From Bacteroidota bacterium (GTDB lineage: Bacteria > Bacteroidota > Bacteroidia > Bacteroidales > FEN-979), in assembly GCA_026391795.1 (NCBI GenBank), contig JAPLDI010000021.1, positions 1 through 64,000 on the forward strand: 64,000 nucleotides of DNA, read 5' to 3'. The first letter of the stretch is position 1, and the number at the start of each line of letters is the position of its first letter. The notes below the pieces were generated by a model. That model made no database searches. It was not told where the DNA came from and worked only from the letters and a program-made list of their open reading frames with translations. This document shows positions 42,477 to 54,274 of this stretch, one piece after another. A program made the translations under genes and the position numbers.

Positions 42477-44264
42477 TTAATCCAGCTTTAGGACGGCGAG
42501 GAACGCTTTCTGCGGAACTTCCACATTTCCGATCTGTCGCATGCGTTTCTTTCCCTTTTTCTGTTTCTCGAGGAGCTTCCGCTTTCGCGTTATGTCACCA
42601 CCGTAACATTTTGCGGTTACATCTTTCCTGACAGCCTTAACCGTTTCCCGCGAGATGATCTTGGCCCCGATGGCTGCCTGGATGGCCACATCGTATTGCT
42701 GACGCGGTATGTACTCCTTCAGCTTCATGCAGAATTTCTTGCCGAATTCATAGGCATTGTCGCGGTGCAGCAGCGTCGAAAGGGCATCAACCGTATCACC
42801 GTTCAGCAGGATGTCGAGTTTTATCAGGTCGGCCTCCTGGTGGCCGAAGATATGATAATCAAAGGAGGCATATCCTTTAGAGATGCTTTTCAGCTTGTCA
42901 TAAAAATCGAAGACAATCTCTCCCAGCGGAAGTTCAACCGTCAGTTCGATCCGGTTGGTTGTGAGATAAACCTGGTTTTTGAGAACACCACGCTTGTCGA
43001 TACAGAGCTTCATGATGCCCCCCATATATTCTGCGCGGGTAATGATGTTGGCATGGATGTAAGGCTCTTCGATGTGATCGATCGCCGAAGGTTCCGGCAA
43101 TCCAGAGGGGTTGTGAACCTCGATAACTTCTCCTTTGGTGGTATAAACTTTATAGGAAACGTTAGGAACCGTGGTGATCACATCCATGTCGAATTCACGG
43201 TCGAGACGCTCCTGGACGATTTCCATGTGAAGCAGCCCGAGAAACCCGCATCGGAAACCAAACCCGAGGGCCGCAGAAGATTCCGGTTCAAAGGAGAGGG
43301 ATGCATCATTCAGCTTAAGCTTGTCAAGAGAGTCTCGCAGTTCTTCATAGTCATCCGCATCCACCGGGTAGATCCCGGCAAAAACCATCGGTTTGACGGT
43401 AGTATATCCTTCGATGCCTTCTTTACAGGGACGGTCAACATGGGTGATGGTATCGCCGACCTGAACCTCCTTGCTGCTCTTTATTCCGGATATGATGTAG
43501 CCTACATCGCCGGCGTACAATATATTCCGGGGTTCCTGTTTCAGGCGAAGTACCCCGATCTCATCGGCGTGATAATCGGTTCCTGAATGAAAAAATTTGA
43601 CATGGTCACCCTTCCGCAAGGTTCCGTTCTTGATCCGGAAATAACCGACAATACCGCGGTAGGAATTGAAAACGGAATCGAAAATGAGCGCCTGCAACGG
43701 GGCATCCGGGTCGCCGGTCGGTGCCGGGATTTTATGGATAATGGCTTCCATGATAAGATCGATGCCAATACCCATTTTTGCACTGGATTCAATGATCTCG
43801 TCGCGATCGCACCCCAGCAGGTCAACAATCTGGTCTTTTACCTCTTCCACCATGGCGTTGTCCATGTCGATCTTGTTCAGTACCGGGATGATCGTAAGGT
43901 TGTGATCGATGGCCAGATAAAGGTTCGAGATGGTCTGGGCCTGTATACCCTGGGTTGCATCAATCACCAGCAGGGCGCCTTCACAGGCCGCAATGGCGCG
44001 TGAGACTTCATATGAAAAATCAACATGCCCGGGAGTGTCGATCAGATTCAGAACATAATCCGTCTCCCCATCCCTGAAATCCATCTGGATGGCATGGCTT
44101 TTTATGGTGATGCCTCTTTCCCGCTCAAGGTCCATGTCATCCAGCACCTGCTCCTGGAAATCCCGGTCCGAGATTGTATGAGTAAGCTCCAGCAGCCGGT
44201 CGGCCAGGGTCGATTTGCCATGGTCAATGTGGGCTATGATACAGAAGTTGCGTATATTTTTCAC
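42477..44264 (-). CDS. lepA: Elongation factor 4 (LepA)
   Basis: This 595-residue translational GTPase has the LepA length and domains: G domain ([44 protein letters not shown]), EF-G-like domains II, III and V and the C-terminal domain (KMLKEYIP-like region through [20 protein letters not shown]). It back-translocates or resolves stalled ribosomes. The start codon is GTG (44264), six bases from a -7 box on the minus strand (TATATTTG, 44270-44277), so the message has almost no leader. Confidence 0.95.
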   Translation of the reverse strand: MKNIRNFCIIAHIDHGKSTLADRLLELTHTISDRDFQEQVLDDMDLERERGITIKSHAIQMDFRDGETDYVLNLIDTPGHVDFSYEVSRAIAACEGALLVIDATQGIQAQTISNLYLAIDHNLTIIPVLNKIDMDNAMVEEVKDQIVDLLGCDRDEIIESSAKMGIGIDLIMEAIIHKIPAPTGDPDAPLQALIFDSVFNSYRGIVGYFRIKNGTLRKGDHVKFFHSGTDYHADEIGVLRLKQEPRNILYAGDVGYIISGIKSSKEVQVGDTITHVDRPCKEGIEGYTTVKPMVFAGIYPVDADDYEELRDSLDKLKLNDASLSFEPESSAALGFGFRCGFLGLLHMEIVQERLDREFDMDVITTVPNVSYKVYTTKGEVIEVHNPSGLPEPSAIDHIEEPYIHANIITRAEYMGGIMKLCIDKRGVLKNQVYLTTNRIELTVELPLGEIVFDFYDKLKSISKGYASFDYHIFGHQEADLIKLDILLNGDTVDALSTLLHRDNAYEFGKKFCMKLKEYIPRQQYDVAIQAAIGAKIISRETVKAVRKDVTAKCYGGDITRKRKLLEKQKKGKKRMRQIGNVEVPQKAFLAVLKLD

Positions 44265-44269
44265 GGGTG

Positions 44270-44277
44270 CAAATATA
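44270..44277 (-). promoter_or_regulatory. -7 promoter element of lepA
   Basis: TATATTTG on the minus strand lies six bases from the GTG start at 44264. The transcription start would fall at or beside the GTG. Confidence 0.5.
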
Positions 44278-44327
44278 CAACTTTACAGGGATCCCTGTGC
44301 CCGGCAGAGGAGGAGATGATGAAATTT

Positions 44328-46952
44328 TCAGCGGAGAATGGTCACGGCTCCCTTGAGTATTATTTTCTGGTCGCCGCACAGGGCCATCACATAAACCTCG
44401 CAAACGTAATAGTATACTCCGTCACTGCAAGGCTGGTGCGTATTTTTATCCCTCCCGTCCCAGTTGATCTCCGGATCCGTAGTGGAATAAACTTCTTTCC
44501 CCCACCTGTCGAAGATCTTCATGTTTACATGATCGACCGAAGAAAAAGTTTTTCGGGGATGGAATAACTGGTTTTCGGCAATATCCCCGCCGTTGGGTGT
44601 AAAAACATTCGGAAGCCAGTAGCTGCAGATGTCGAAGTCAATGCAGGCTTTGTTGCTGAAATCGCTTTTATTCCCTGCTGAATCCACTGCGATGACCGAG
44701 TAGCAACCGATGACTGAATTGCTCTGGTAGTGTTCATATACCGTGTCATTGATATTCCCCAGCGAATCGATCAGGGTAAGCTGCCCGTCGCTGCACGTGC
44801 TGAAATAAATGTAATATTTCCTGATGTCGGAAGAGCACGAGTCAACGAGGTTCTTCAGACTCAGGATGTTGGTGGCTTTTTCACAGTCTGTCCTGACTTT
44901 CAGCTGCGGGGGGCAGGGAGGGATATTATCAACAGGTATTCCGCAATTGATCTGGGAAAGATTAATTAACGGACTGGCAAACCCGGGAGCCGAATAAGAA
45001 CCGATGCATTTGACATAATAACAATATTCAGTCAGGTTTCGCAGGTTCTTGTCTGCATAAGCAGGAACAAGGGAGCTCCCGATCGAGTCGAATAATCCGG
45101 ACAGGAGATTCTTCCTGTAAACAACAAAACGATAGTTGTTCCAGGGCACATCGTTGTTCCAGTGGAGCAGAAGCTTTTTATCGGAAGAAGTAATTTCGAG
45201 ATAAATGGAGGGCGCTACCTGTGATTCGCCGATCAGGAACCGGTTACCGGGTGTGTTGTTGATGAGATCGATGCGGTATTTGTATTGATCTTGCTGCGTG
45301 TTCAGGAAAGACTCATTGTAGATGGTATCATTCAGGCTTGAAAGAGAATCCACCGCCAGAAATTGTCCGGGATTTGACGGTATCGACCGGTAAATAATGT
45401 ATTTATAGGGTCCCGGTGCCTGGATGGTGTCTATTTCCGTAGGTTTTGACCATGCCACGTAGATCGATCCCGAAGATACATCTGTTGAGGTGACACTGAC
45501 ATTGGTTATAACGGCAACATCTTTTTTCAGGTGGGCACAGGTTTCATTGGAAGCATAGCTTTCCGCTTTGTCAGGATATACGGCTGTGATCATGTAACAA
45601 TACTTGATCCCCCGTGTCAGCCCTTCTCCGTGGTTGTTATCGGTGTATGTTGTCAGGGTAATATCATTCAGTTGGTCAATCAGGGAATATCCTAGATAGC
45701 GTGGAACCCCTGTCTGGCAGTAGCCGTGAACATATCCTGTGGAATCTGTTTTCCGGTAGATATTATACCCGGTTGCATTCTGACAGGTGTAATTATCCCA
45801 GTTCAGGTTAATGGTATTTCCCATCGCCACCGAGATAAGATTTTCAGGGGCCGGTCCGACGACCCTGATCTGCATCGACCGGATATTGACGAGGTGAACC
45901 GGTGTTCCGAAGTCTTCGGCCTTGAAGAATACGCGGTAGGGCTGCTTTGCTACGTGACTGCAAACGGTGGGCCATGTAAAAGTAGTCGTTACAAGCCCGG
46001 TCCCGGTGGCCGGGTTTGGATAGATGGAGGCAGGGCTTTCCGCCACGACAAAGGGCTCCCCTGTTGCAGAGAGTGTCAGGGCTGTGCTGTCGGGAGGATC
46101 ATAGGCGCTCGCAGGAAAGGTCAGGGTAGTCCCGGCCACAACGCATGTATCCTTCATCGGCTCAATCACCGGGGGCTGGTTGTTGCAGGCCACAATGATG
46201 ATCTGCATATCCCTAAGTACGCTTCCGATCTTGATTCCGTCGCGCCATTCTTCTATCAGGATTGCAATGTTGTATTCTCCGAGTTGCGGAGGGCTGTCCC
46301 AGTAAAAATCGCCCGTGATGGAATCCAGATGGATGGTATGTGTTGCGGGTGGGAGTGTATAACCCGGGATGATCTGTCCCTGGGCCCCCCGGCAGGGGAC
46401 GAGGCGGTAGGAGAGGCTGTCGCCATCAGGATCATAGGCTCCCGGATTATGATAAAAAGGTTCATTCACACAACCATTGTCTACGGGAGGAATCATCAGA
46501 ATGGGTGAATTGTCGTAGTTGCCCTGGAAAGGGCTGATGATGAGTTCGGAATAAATGAATAAGGGAACGTTGATGGAATTGGGAATGTTCAGGATCCCTC
46601 CGTTCCGGTTGGGGTCTTCACAGGAGATCGTGAAATCGCCGGGACCGGCAAAGGTATGCCGTCCCACATACCGGTTATACGTGATGTCATTCGGGAGATT
46701 TGTCTTTTCTACGCGCGGGATCAGGCTGGTATATCCATCATCCCAGTCGATCGTGAGAAAATCACGATAGGCGTTTGCAGGGCTGGGTGTAAATGTATAG
46801 GATATCAGGGTGATCTCATAGGTAAGGCCGGATACATGATGAAAATAGATCTCGGCAGCCCGCTGATGAGTGGCAAAGGATCCAAACGGAAAGGCCATGA
46901 CCATTGTCAAAAGAAGAAGGAAAGAGATCTTTTTGAGTAAACGGGATGTCAT
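44328..46952 (-). CDS. Large secreted protein with T9SS type B (gliding-motility-associated) C-terminal domain
   Basis: This 874-residue protein has an N-terminal signal peptide (SFLLLLTMVMAFPFGSFA). An N-terminal PKD-like or calcium-binding domain region (FTPSPANAYRDFLTIDWDDG, FADPNRNGG-like stretches) is followed by fibronectin type III-like repeats (NLNWDNYTCQNATGYNIYRK, IYVAWSKPTEIDT, KLLLHWNNDVPWNNYRFVVY). It ends with the type B sorting domain WLPNVFTPNGGDIAENQLFH ... RWGKEVYSTTDPEINWDGR ... GAVTILR, which is typical of gliding-motility-associated surface proteins. Its role may be adhesion or structure of the cell surface. Confidence 0.9.
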   Translation of the reverse strand: MTSRLLKKISFLLLLTMVMAFPFGSFATHQRAAEIYFHHVSGLTYEITLISYTFTPSPANAYRDFLTIDWDDGYTSLIPRVEKTNLPNDITYNRYVGRHTFAGPGDFTISCEDPNRNGGILNIPNSINVPLFIYSELIISPFQGNYDNSPILMIPPVDNGCVNEPFYHNPGAYDPDGDSLSYRLVPCRGAQGQIIPGYTLPPATHTIHLDSITGDFYWDSPPQLGEYNIAILIEEWRDGIKIGSVLRDMQIIIVACNNQPPVIEPMKDTCVVAGTTLTFPASAYDPPDSTALTLSATGEPFVVAESPASIYPNPATGTGLVTTTFTWPTVCSHVAKQPYRVFFKAEDFGTPVHLVNIRSMQIRVVGPAPENLISVAMGNTINLNWDNYTCQNATGYNIYRKTDSTGYVHGYCQTGVPRYLGYSLIDQLNDITLTTYTDNNHGEGLTRGIKYCYMITAVYPDKAESYASNETCAHLKKDVAVITNVSVTSTDVSSGSIYVAWSKPTEIDTIQAPGPYKYIIYRSIPSNPGQFLAVDSLSSLNDTIYNESFLNTQQDQYKYRIDLINNTPGNRFLIGESQVAPSIYLEITSSDKKLLLHWNNDVPWNNYRFVVYRKNLLSGLFDSIGSSLVPAYADKNLRNLTEYCYYVKCIGSYSAPGFASPLINLSQINCGIPVDNIPPCPPQLKVRTDCEKATNILSLKNLVDSCSSDIRKYYIYFSTCSDGQLTLIDSLGNINDTVYEHYQSNSVIGCYSVIAVDSAGNKSDFSNKACIDFDICSYWLPNVFTPNGGDIAENQLFHPRKTFSSVDHVNMKIFDRWGKEVYSTTDPEINWDGRDKNTHQPCSDGVYYYVCEVYVMALCGDQKIILKGAVTILR

Positions 46953-47081
46953 AACCGGATCTTATGAACAGAAATTTCATTCAAAAGTAATAAAAAACAA
47001 GGTTACTGAAACAGCCTTATTTTCTATTCATTTGATTTTTCCTTTAACTTTGTAAGTTGATCGGAAATAGCCAGAGAACAG

Positions 47082-49307
47082 ATGTATTCTATCGATGCCG
47101 AAGCTGAAAAGAAGGAGATCCTGAAACGATACCGGGGATTGCTGCGTGTTTACAAACCCAAAACCCTCAAGGATAAAAAACAGGTGCGCCGCGCTTTTGA
47201 TGTGGCTGTGAATGCCCATCGCGACATGCGAAGGAAAAGCGGCGAACCCTATATCTATCATCCGATAAGCGTGGCAACCATTGCTGCCGGCGAGATCGGA
47301 CTGGGCGCAACTTCGGTAGTTTGTGCATTGCTGCACGACGTTGTTGAAGATACTGAATATACACTGGAAGATATCCGCGGATTATTTGGAGAGAAAGTAG
47401 CTTCCATCATTGATGGTCTCACGAAAATCAAAGGGATATTCGACCAGCAGACTTCATCGCTGCAGGCCGAGAATTTTAAGCGACTGCTCATTACGCTGTC
47501 CGACGATGTTCGCGTGATTCTTATCAAACTGGCCGACCGCCTGCATAACATGCGGACCCTGGATGCGATCTCCCCCGAGAAACAGCTGAAAATTGCCTCC
47601 GAGACCATTTACCTTTATGCACCGCTGGCACACCGTCTCGGACTTCATGCCATCAAAAGTGAACTGCAGGACCTCGCCCTGAAATACATCGAGCCGGAAG
47701 TCTATGTCTCCATCTCCAACAAACTGAAAGAATCGGAAAAAGGGCGGTCAAGGTTTATCAATAAATTCATCTATCCCATCAAGAAAAACCTTGCGACGCA
47801 GAATATCAATTATACCATTTCCACACGTGGAAAATCGATCTACTCCATCTGGGAAAAGATGAAATTGAAAGAGGTCTCTTTCGACGAGATCTACGATATA
47901 TTTGCCATCCGTATCATCATCGATGCTCCCCTTGAAACTGAAAAATCAGACTGCTGGAAAGTTTATTCTGTCATCACCGATTATTACCGTCCCAACCGTG
48001 ATCGATTGCGCGACTGGATCTCAATTCCCAAAGCCAACGGGTATGAGGCGCTGCATACCACAGTCATGAGCCACACCGGGCAATGGGTGGAGATCCAGAT
48101 CCGGTCTCAACGCATGGATGAAATCGCGGAGAAAGGATATGCAGCCCACTGGAAATATAAGGACTCGATGAAATTCAACAGCCGGCTGGACGACTGGCTC
48201 GACCGTATCCGGGAAATGATCGAAAGTCCGGATTCCGATGCACTCTCTTTTATCGATGATGTAAAAGGATATTTTTTCCTCGATGAGATCACCGTTTTTA
48301 CTCCTTCGGGAGAACTGCGTACCCTTCCTGCAAATTCATCGGTTCTTGATTTCGCCTATGCAATTCATTCTGAGATCGGGACGACCTGCGTCGGGGCCAA
48401 GGTCGACAAAAAACTGGTTCCCATCAATCATATCCTGAAAAACGGAGAGCAGATCGAGATCATCACCTCCAAGAACCAGGCACCAAAAGATGAATGGCTT
48501 AACTACGTGGTGACAACCCGCGCAAAAACCAACATCAAGCTCGGGCTGAAAAAGGAGAAGAAAAAATATTTCAAACAGGGGAAGGAAAAACTGGAAAAGT
48601 TGTTTGTTCGTTATGAGATCGAATTTACCCATGAGAACATCCGGAAATTTATTGCCGTTAACAATATCTCAACCCTGGTCGACCTCTACTATCTTGTTGC
48701 ACATGACAGGATAGGGCAGAAGGAGGTCAAGTTTTTTGCGGCATCAGCCATGAAACCCGGGTGGCTGAATTTTATGATACGCCCGAGACGAAAATCAGTT
48801 GCCGACGGAGCCGCCTCCAAGGTTACGGGTCCCGAAAAGCTCAACGGTGATAACAGATCCGGAACAGCAGCCCCCCGGAATATGGACCAGATGGGATACG
48901 AGGTGTCCACCTGTTGCAACCCGATCCCCGGTGATGAAATCATTGGCCTTGACCTTTCCCCCGACAAACCCATCCAGATTCACCGGACCAAATGTCCGAA
49001 AGCATTGGAACTGATGGCAAGTTTCGGGAACCGGGTTGTCAAGATCGACTGGAAAAACCAGGAATCCATCTCGTTCCTCGCAGGGATAAAAATATCGGGG
49101 CTGGATAAACTGGGAATGATCAACGACATTTCAAGAATCATTTCAAACGATCTGAACCTGAATATAAAATCGTTCCACCTGGAGGCCAAGAACGGGCTGA
49201 CAGAAGGCGAGGTCATGCTTTATGTGCGCGACACTGACACCCTGAATCACCTCCTCAGCGACCTCCACAAAATCGAAGGAATCAAAAAAGTTGCGCGGGT
49301 GGATTAA
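47082..49307 (+). CDS. (p)ppGpp synthetase/hydrolase, RelA/SpoT family
   Basis: This 741-residue bifunctional protein has an HD hydrolase domain (IYHPISVATIAA, LHDVVEDTEYTLEDIRG), the synthetase domain (RGKSIYSIWEKMKLKEVSFD, NRDRLRDWISIPKANGYEAL), a TGS domain (DEITVFTPSGELRTLPANSS) and a C-terminal zinc-finger and ACT region (VSTCCNPIPGDEIIGL, AGIKISGLDKLGMIND). The HD motif is intact, so both synthesis and breakdown of ppGpp are expected. A TAACTTTG -7 box lies at 47045-47052, and the gene diverges from the T9SS type B gene. Confidence 0.95.
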   Translation: MYSIDAEAEKKEILKRYRGLLRVYKPKTLKDKKQVRRAFDVAVNAHRDMRRKSGEPYIYHPISVATIAAGEIGLGATSVVCALLHDVVEDTEYTLEDIRGLFGEKVASIIDGLTKIKGIFDQQTSSLQAENFKRLLITLSDDVRVILIKLADRLHNMRTLDAISPEKQLKIASETIYLYAPLAHRLGLHAIKSELQDLALKYIEPEVYVSISNKLKESEKGRSRFINKFIYPIKKNLATQNINYTISTRGKSIYSIWEKMKLKEVSFDEIYDIFAIRIIIDAPLETEKSDCWKVYSVITDYYRPNRDRLRDWISIPKANGYEALHTTVMSHTGQWVEIQIRSQRMDEIAEKGYAAHWKYKDSMKFNSRLDDWLDRIREMIESPDSDALSFIDDVKGYFFLDEITVFTPSGELRTLPANSSVLDFAYAIHSEIGTTCVGAKVDKKLVPINHILKNGEQIEIITSKNQAPKDEWLNYVVTTRAKTNIKLGLKKEKKKYFKQGKEKLEKLFVRYEIEFTHENIRKFIAVNNISTLVDLYYLVAHDRIGQKEVKFFAASAMKPGWLNFMIRPRRKSVADGAASKVTGPEKLNGDNRSGTAAPRNMDQMGYEVSTCCNPIPGDEIIGLDLSPDKPIQIHRTKCPKALELMASFGNRVVKIDWKNQESISFLAGIKISGLDKLGMINDISRIISNDLNLNIKSFHLEAKNGLTEGEVMLYVRDTDTLNHLLSDLHKIEGIKKVARVD

Positions 49308-49372
49308 AAAAATCTATTTTTATTTGTTCTAAATCAATATGAATGATGTAACTTTATGCCAAATTTCAGAAT

Positions 49373-49825
49373 ATGACCAAGAAAAATATTGAAGACTCGT
49401 TTGACAACATCCGAAGAATCTTTACTGAATATCTTGAAAAGAATGCCCATCGGAAAACTCCCGAACGGTATACCATACTTAAGGAAATTTTTTCTACCGA
49501 CGGCCATTTTGATATCGAGTCGCTCTACATAAGGATGAAAAATCACAAATACCGGGTCAGCCGGGCTACGTTGTACAATACCATTGAGTTATTATTGGAT
49601 TGCGGATTGGTCACCAAACACCAGTTTGGAACAAATTATGCCCAGTTTGAAAAGTCCACACTGATCAGGCAGCACGATCATTTTATCTTCCTTGACTCCG
49701 GAGATGTTCTTGAATTTTATGATCCCCGGATTGAAGAGATAAAGAAATACGTGGAAAACCTTTTCAAGGTCGAAACTGTAAATTATTCACTTACCTTCTA
49801 CGGTAATTCCAAATCAAAGAAGTAA
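49373..49825 (+). CDS. Fur family transcription regulator without the CxxC zinc site
   Basis: This 150-residue protein has the Fur winged-helix start ([54 protein letters not shown]) and a shortened C-terminal dimerisation domain with [20 protein letters not shown]. The His-Asp-His metal site remains, but the CxxC pair that binds structural zinc is replaced by Phe and Ser. It lies 12 bases before purA and 65 bases after relA/spoT. A regulatory role in iron or purine metabolism is possible but unproven. Confidence 0.88.
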   Translation: MTKKNIEDSFDNIRRIFTEYLEKNAHRKTPERYTILKEIFSTDGHFDIESLYIRMKNHKYRVSRATLYNTIELLLDCGLVTKHQFGTNYAQFEKSTLIRQHDHFIFLDSGDVLEFYDPRIEEIKKYVENLFKVETVNYSLTFYGNSKSKK

Positions 49826-51127
<1,302 letters not shown>

Positions 51128-51190
51128 TCACTTTTGCAGACCTGCCGGTTTTCTATACCTGATGACGAATGCCTGACTCCCAATTCCTGA

Positions 51191-54100
51191 TTACAGCCGG
51201 CGCTTGATTTCGATCTCTTCGTATCCTTCCACGATATCACCCACCTTGATGTCATTGAAATTATCAATGTTGAGACCGCATTCGTACCCGGAAAGGACTT
51301 CTTTCACATCATCCTTGAATCGCTTCAGCGATCCCAGGTTGCCCGTGTAAACCACGATCCCGTCGCGGATGACACGGATCCGTGTGTTGCGCGTTACTCT
51401 TCCGTCAAGCACATAACAGCCGGCGACAGTACCGACCTTGGTGATCCTGAATACATCACGCACTTCGATGTTGCACAGAATTTTTTCTTCAATCTCAGGC
51501 GAGAGCATCCCTTCAATAGCGGCTTTGATCTCCTCGATTGCATGGTAGATGATCGAATAGAGCCGGATATCAATCTGTTCCTGCTCCGCCAGTTTCCGTG
51601 CACTCAGCGAAGGACGCACCTGGAACCCGACAATAATGGCGTTGGATGCCGAAGCCAGCAGAACGTCTGATTCCGTTATGGCTCCTACTGATTTGTGGAT
51701 GACAGAAACCATCACCTCTTCCGTCGACAGTTTCAGCAAGGAATCGGAAAGTGCTTCCACCGATCCGTCCACATCCGCTTTGACAATCAGGTTCAGTTCC
51801 TTGAAATCACCGATGGCAATACGCCGCCCGATTTCATCAAGGGTAATGTGCTTTTGGGTACGGATACCTTGTTCGCGTTGCAATTGAAGCCGTTTGTTCG
51901 CAAATGTCTTGACCTCTTTTTCATCCGTCATGACATTGAAGATATCACCGGCCTGGGGAGCGCCGTTGAGTCCGAGCATCAGAAGCGGAACCGAAGGTCC
52001 TGCTTCCCTGATCGACTGGTTCCGCTCATTGTACATGGCTTTTACTTTCCCATAGGTAGATCCGGCTAGAACCATGTCTCCGAGCTTCAGTGTACCACTC
52101 TGAACCAGCAGTTTTGAAACGTATCCCCGCCCTTTGTCGAGGGACGACTCAATGACCGTACCGACTGCAAGACGATTTGGGTTTGCCCTCAGGTTCAGCA
52201 TTTCAGCTTCCAGCATCACTTTATCAAGGAGGATATTCACATTTGTTCCGGCTTTAGCCGAGATTTCCTGCGACTGGTAATTACCACCCCAGTCTTCAAC
52301 CAGGATGTTCATTTTTGACAGTTCCTCCTTCACTTTTTCCGGATTTGCATTTGGCTTATCAATCTTGTTGATGGCAAATACAATCGGCGTCTGCGCTGCG
52401 AGTGCATGGTTTATTGCTTCACGGGTCTGAGGCATTACATTGTCGTCGGCAGCGATAACAATGATAACAATGTCGGTCACCTTGGCCCCCCTCGCACGCA
52501 TGGCAGTGAATGCCTCGTGGCCGGGAGTGTCAAGGAATGTGATGGATTTCCCGTTCTCAAGTTTTACTTCGTAGGCCCCGATGTGCTGGGTGATCCCACC
52601 CGCTTCTCCGGCAACCACGTTCGTTTTCCGGATGTAGTCAAGGAGCTTTGTCTTCCCATGATCCACATGACCCATCACCGTTGCAATGGGCGGCCGCGGA
52701 GTAAGATCTTCCGGGGCATCTGTTTCCTCATGGCTGGATATGGCTTCCTGCACATCCACGCTCACAAATTCAACCTGGTATCCAAACTCATCGGCCACCA
52801 GCGTCAGCGTTTCAGCATCCAGCCGCTGGTTGATGGAGACAAAGAGTCCGAGCGACATACAGGTTGAAATGATATTGGTGACAGGAACGTTCATCATCGT
52901 AGCCAGCTCATTGGCGGTAACAAATTCAGTTACCTGGATGACCTTTCTGCCTTCTTCCATTTTTTCCTGATCCTGCTGCAGCTGCTGGCTCACCGCTTCG
53001 CGTTTCAGTCTCCGGTATTTGGACGCTTTGGATTTTCCGACAGGCCCCAGCCTTGCCAGGGTTTCCTTGATCTGTTTCTGAATGTCTTCCTCGCTGAGCT
53101 CCGGTTTAACAGTATCCCTGTATCCGCCTTTCCTTGCATGAGGCTTGCTTTTTGAAGGATCGGGTTTTGCCTGCGTATCGTTTTCCACCGGGGTGCCCAT
53201 CTGTTTCTTGATGCGCTTGCGTTTCTTCTTCTTCCCCTTTACCGTATCGTCAGATGACGAGGCAACCGGCTTCTTTTTATCAACCGCTTTCCTGGGTTCT
53301 GGAAGTTTCATGGTTCCGAGGATGGTGGGGCCGGCAAGACTGATCTTTTCCCGGGGAAGGAAATTATCCTCGACTTTGACCGCTTCTTCCTGAATTTCAT
53401 CAATGATTTCAGGTTCTGCCTCAACAACAGGTTCAGTTTCAATCACGGGTTCCTCCGCAACAGCATCCGGAATTACGGGAAGGGCTTCCTCAACCGGTTC
53501 TTCTGTTTTCTCCTTCTTTCCTTTTCCTTTCCGGGAAGGTTTTTTTGCAACCGTATCCAGGTCGAGTTTCCCGACGATGGTGATACCTGAAGCTTTCGAA
53601 TCCGGTTTTTTGCCGGTCTCTTCTTTCGTTTCAACGGCTTCTGCCTCTGCTACAGCTTCTGCAATATCTTCTTCCGTTTTCTTCCTGGTCGTTTTCCCGC
53701 TTTTTTTCTTTTCTGCCTTTGCCGGTTTTCCTTCTTCGGCTTCCTTTGAAACATCGGCTGCCGGAGGTTCAGTTTTGGCTGCCTCCTTTTGTGGCTTTGG
53801 CGTCTCCTTGACGGGTGCTTCCTCTTTTTTCTTTTCCTCTTTTGGTATTTCTTTTACAGGAGGTTCCGTTGCTTTCTTTTGGGTATCAAAGAGTTTTGTG
53901 TTGTATTCGAGTGCTGCATTCTTGATGTACAAAGGCTCATCCTGCTCTTTTTCCTTGTCTTTTGATGTCAGCCGTTTGTTATCAATGGTAATGGTTTCAT
54001 GCTGGGTAAAATGCAATCCGATCTTTTTGGCTTCTTCCTTGACGTGTTTCTCCGTCGCAAATTCTTTCATCAGGAGCGTGTACATCTCCTGCGAAAGTTT

Positions 54101-54223
54101 GCTGTTGGGGTCTTTCTCAATGGTAAATCCTCTCTTCAGAAGGAAATCCACGACCGTTGAAACCCCAATGTTAAACTCACGTGCAGCTTTACTAAGCCGG
54201 ATTGTTGTTGTGCCTTCACTCAT
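51191..54223 (-). CDS. infB: Translation initiation factor IF-2
   Basis: This 1010-residue protein has the long N-terminus usual in Bacteroidota: an IF2_N helix motif ([20 protein letters not shown]), then a Lys/Glu/Ala-rich linker with repeated acidic segments (residues about 90-400), a second IF2_N motif ([20 protein letters not shown]) and the GTPase domain from about residue 515 ([50 protein letters not shown]), followed by the C1/C2 domains ([18 protein letters not shown]-like, ending [11 protein letters not shown]). IF-2 brings fMet-tRNA to the small ribosomal subunit. It is the last gene of the rimP-nusA-infB operon. Confidence 0.96.
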   Translation of the reverse strand: MSEGTTTIRLSKAAREFNIGVSTVVDFLLKRGFTIEKDPNSKLSQEMYTLLMKEFATEKHVKEEAKKIGLHFTQHETITIDNKRLTSKDKEKEQDEPLYIKNAALEYNTKLFDTQKKATEPPVKEIPKEEKKKEEAPVKETPKPQKEAAKTEPPAADVSKEAEEGKPAKAEKKKSGKTTRKKTEEDIAEAVAEAEAVETKEETGKKPDSKASGITIVGKLDLDTVAKKPSRKGKGKKEKTEEPVEEALPVIPDAVAEEPVIETEPVVEAEPEIIDEIQEEAVKVEDNFLPREKISLAGPTILGTMKLPEPRKAVDKKKPVASSSDDTVKGKKKKRKRIKKQMGTPVENDTQAKPDPSKSKPHARKGGYRDTVKPELSEEDIQKQIKETLARLGPVGKSKASKYRRLKREAVSQQLQQDQEKMEEGRKVIQVTEFVTANELATMMNVPVTNIISTCMSLGLFVSINQRLDAETLTLVADEFGYQVEFVSVDVQEAISSHEETDAPEDLTPRPPIATVMGHVDHGKTKLLDYIRKTNVVAGEAGGITQHIGAYEVKLENGKSITFLDTPGHEAFTAMRARGAKVTDIVIIVIAADDNVMPQTREAINHALAAQTPIVFAINKIDKPNANPEKVKEELSKMNILVEDWGGNYQSQEISAKAGTNVNILLDKVMLEAEMLNLRANPNRLAVGTVIESSLDKGRGYVSKLLVQSGTLKLGDMVLAGSTYGKVKAMYNERNQSIREAGPSVPLLMLGLNGAPQAGDIFNVMTDEKEVKTFANKRLQLQREQGIRTQKHITLDEIGRRIAIGDFKELNLIVKADVDGSVEALSDSLLKLSTEEVMVSVIHKSVGAITESDVLLASASNAIIVGFQVRPSLSARKLAEQEQIDIRLYSIIYHAIEEIKAAIEGMLSPEIEEKILCNIEVRDVFRITKVGTVAGCYVLDGRVTRNTRIRVIRDGIVVYTGNLGSLKRFKDDVKEVLSGYECGLNIDNFNDIKVGDIVEGYEEIEIKRRL

Positions 54224-54274
54224 AGACTTTGGCTCAGACCCTTCTTTTGTAAGGGCATGTAAAATTAAGATATT

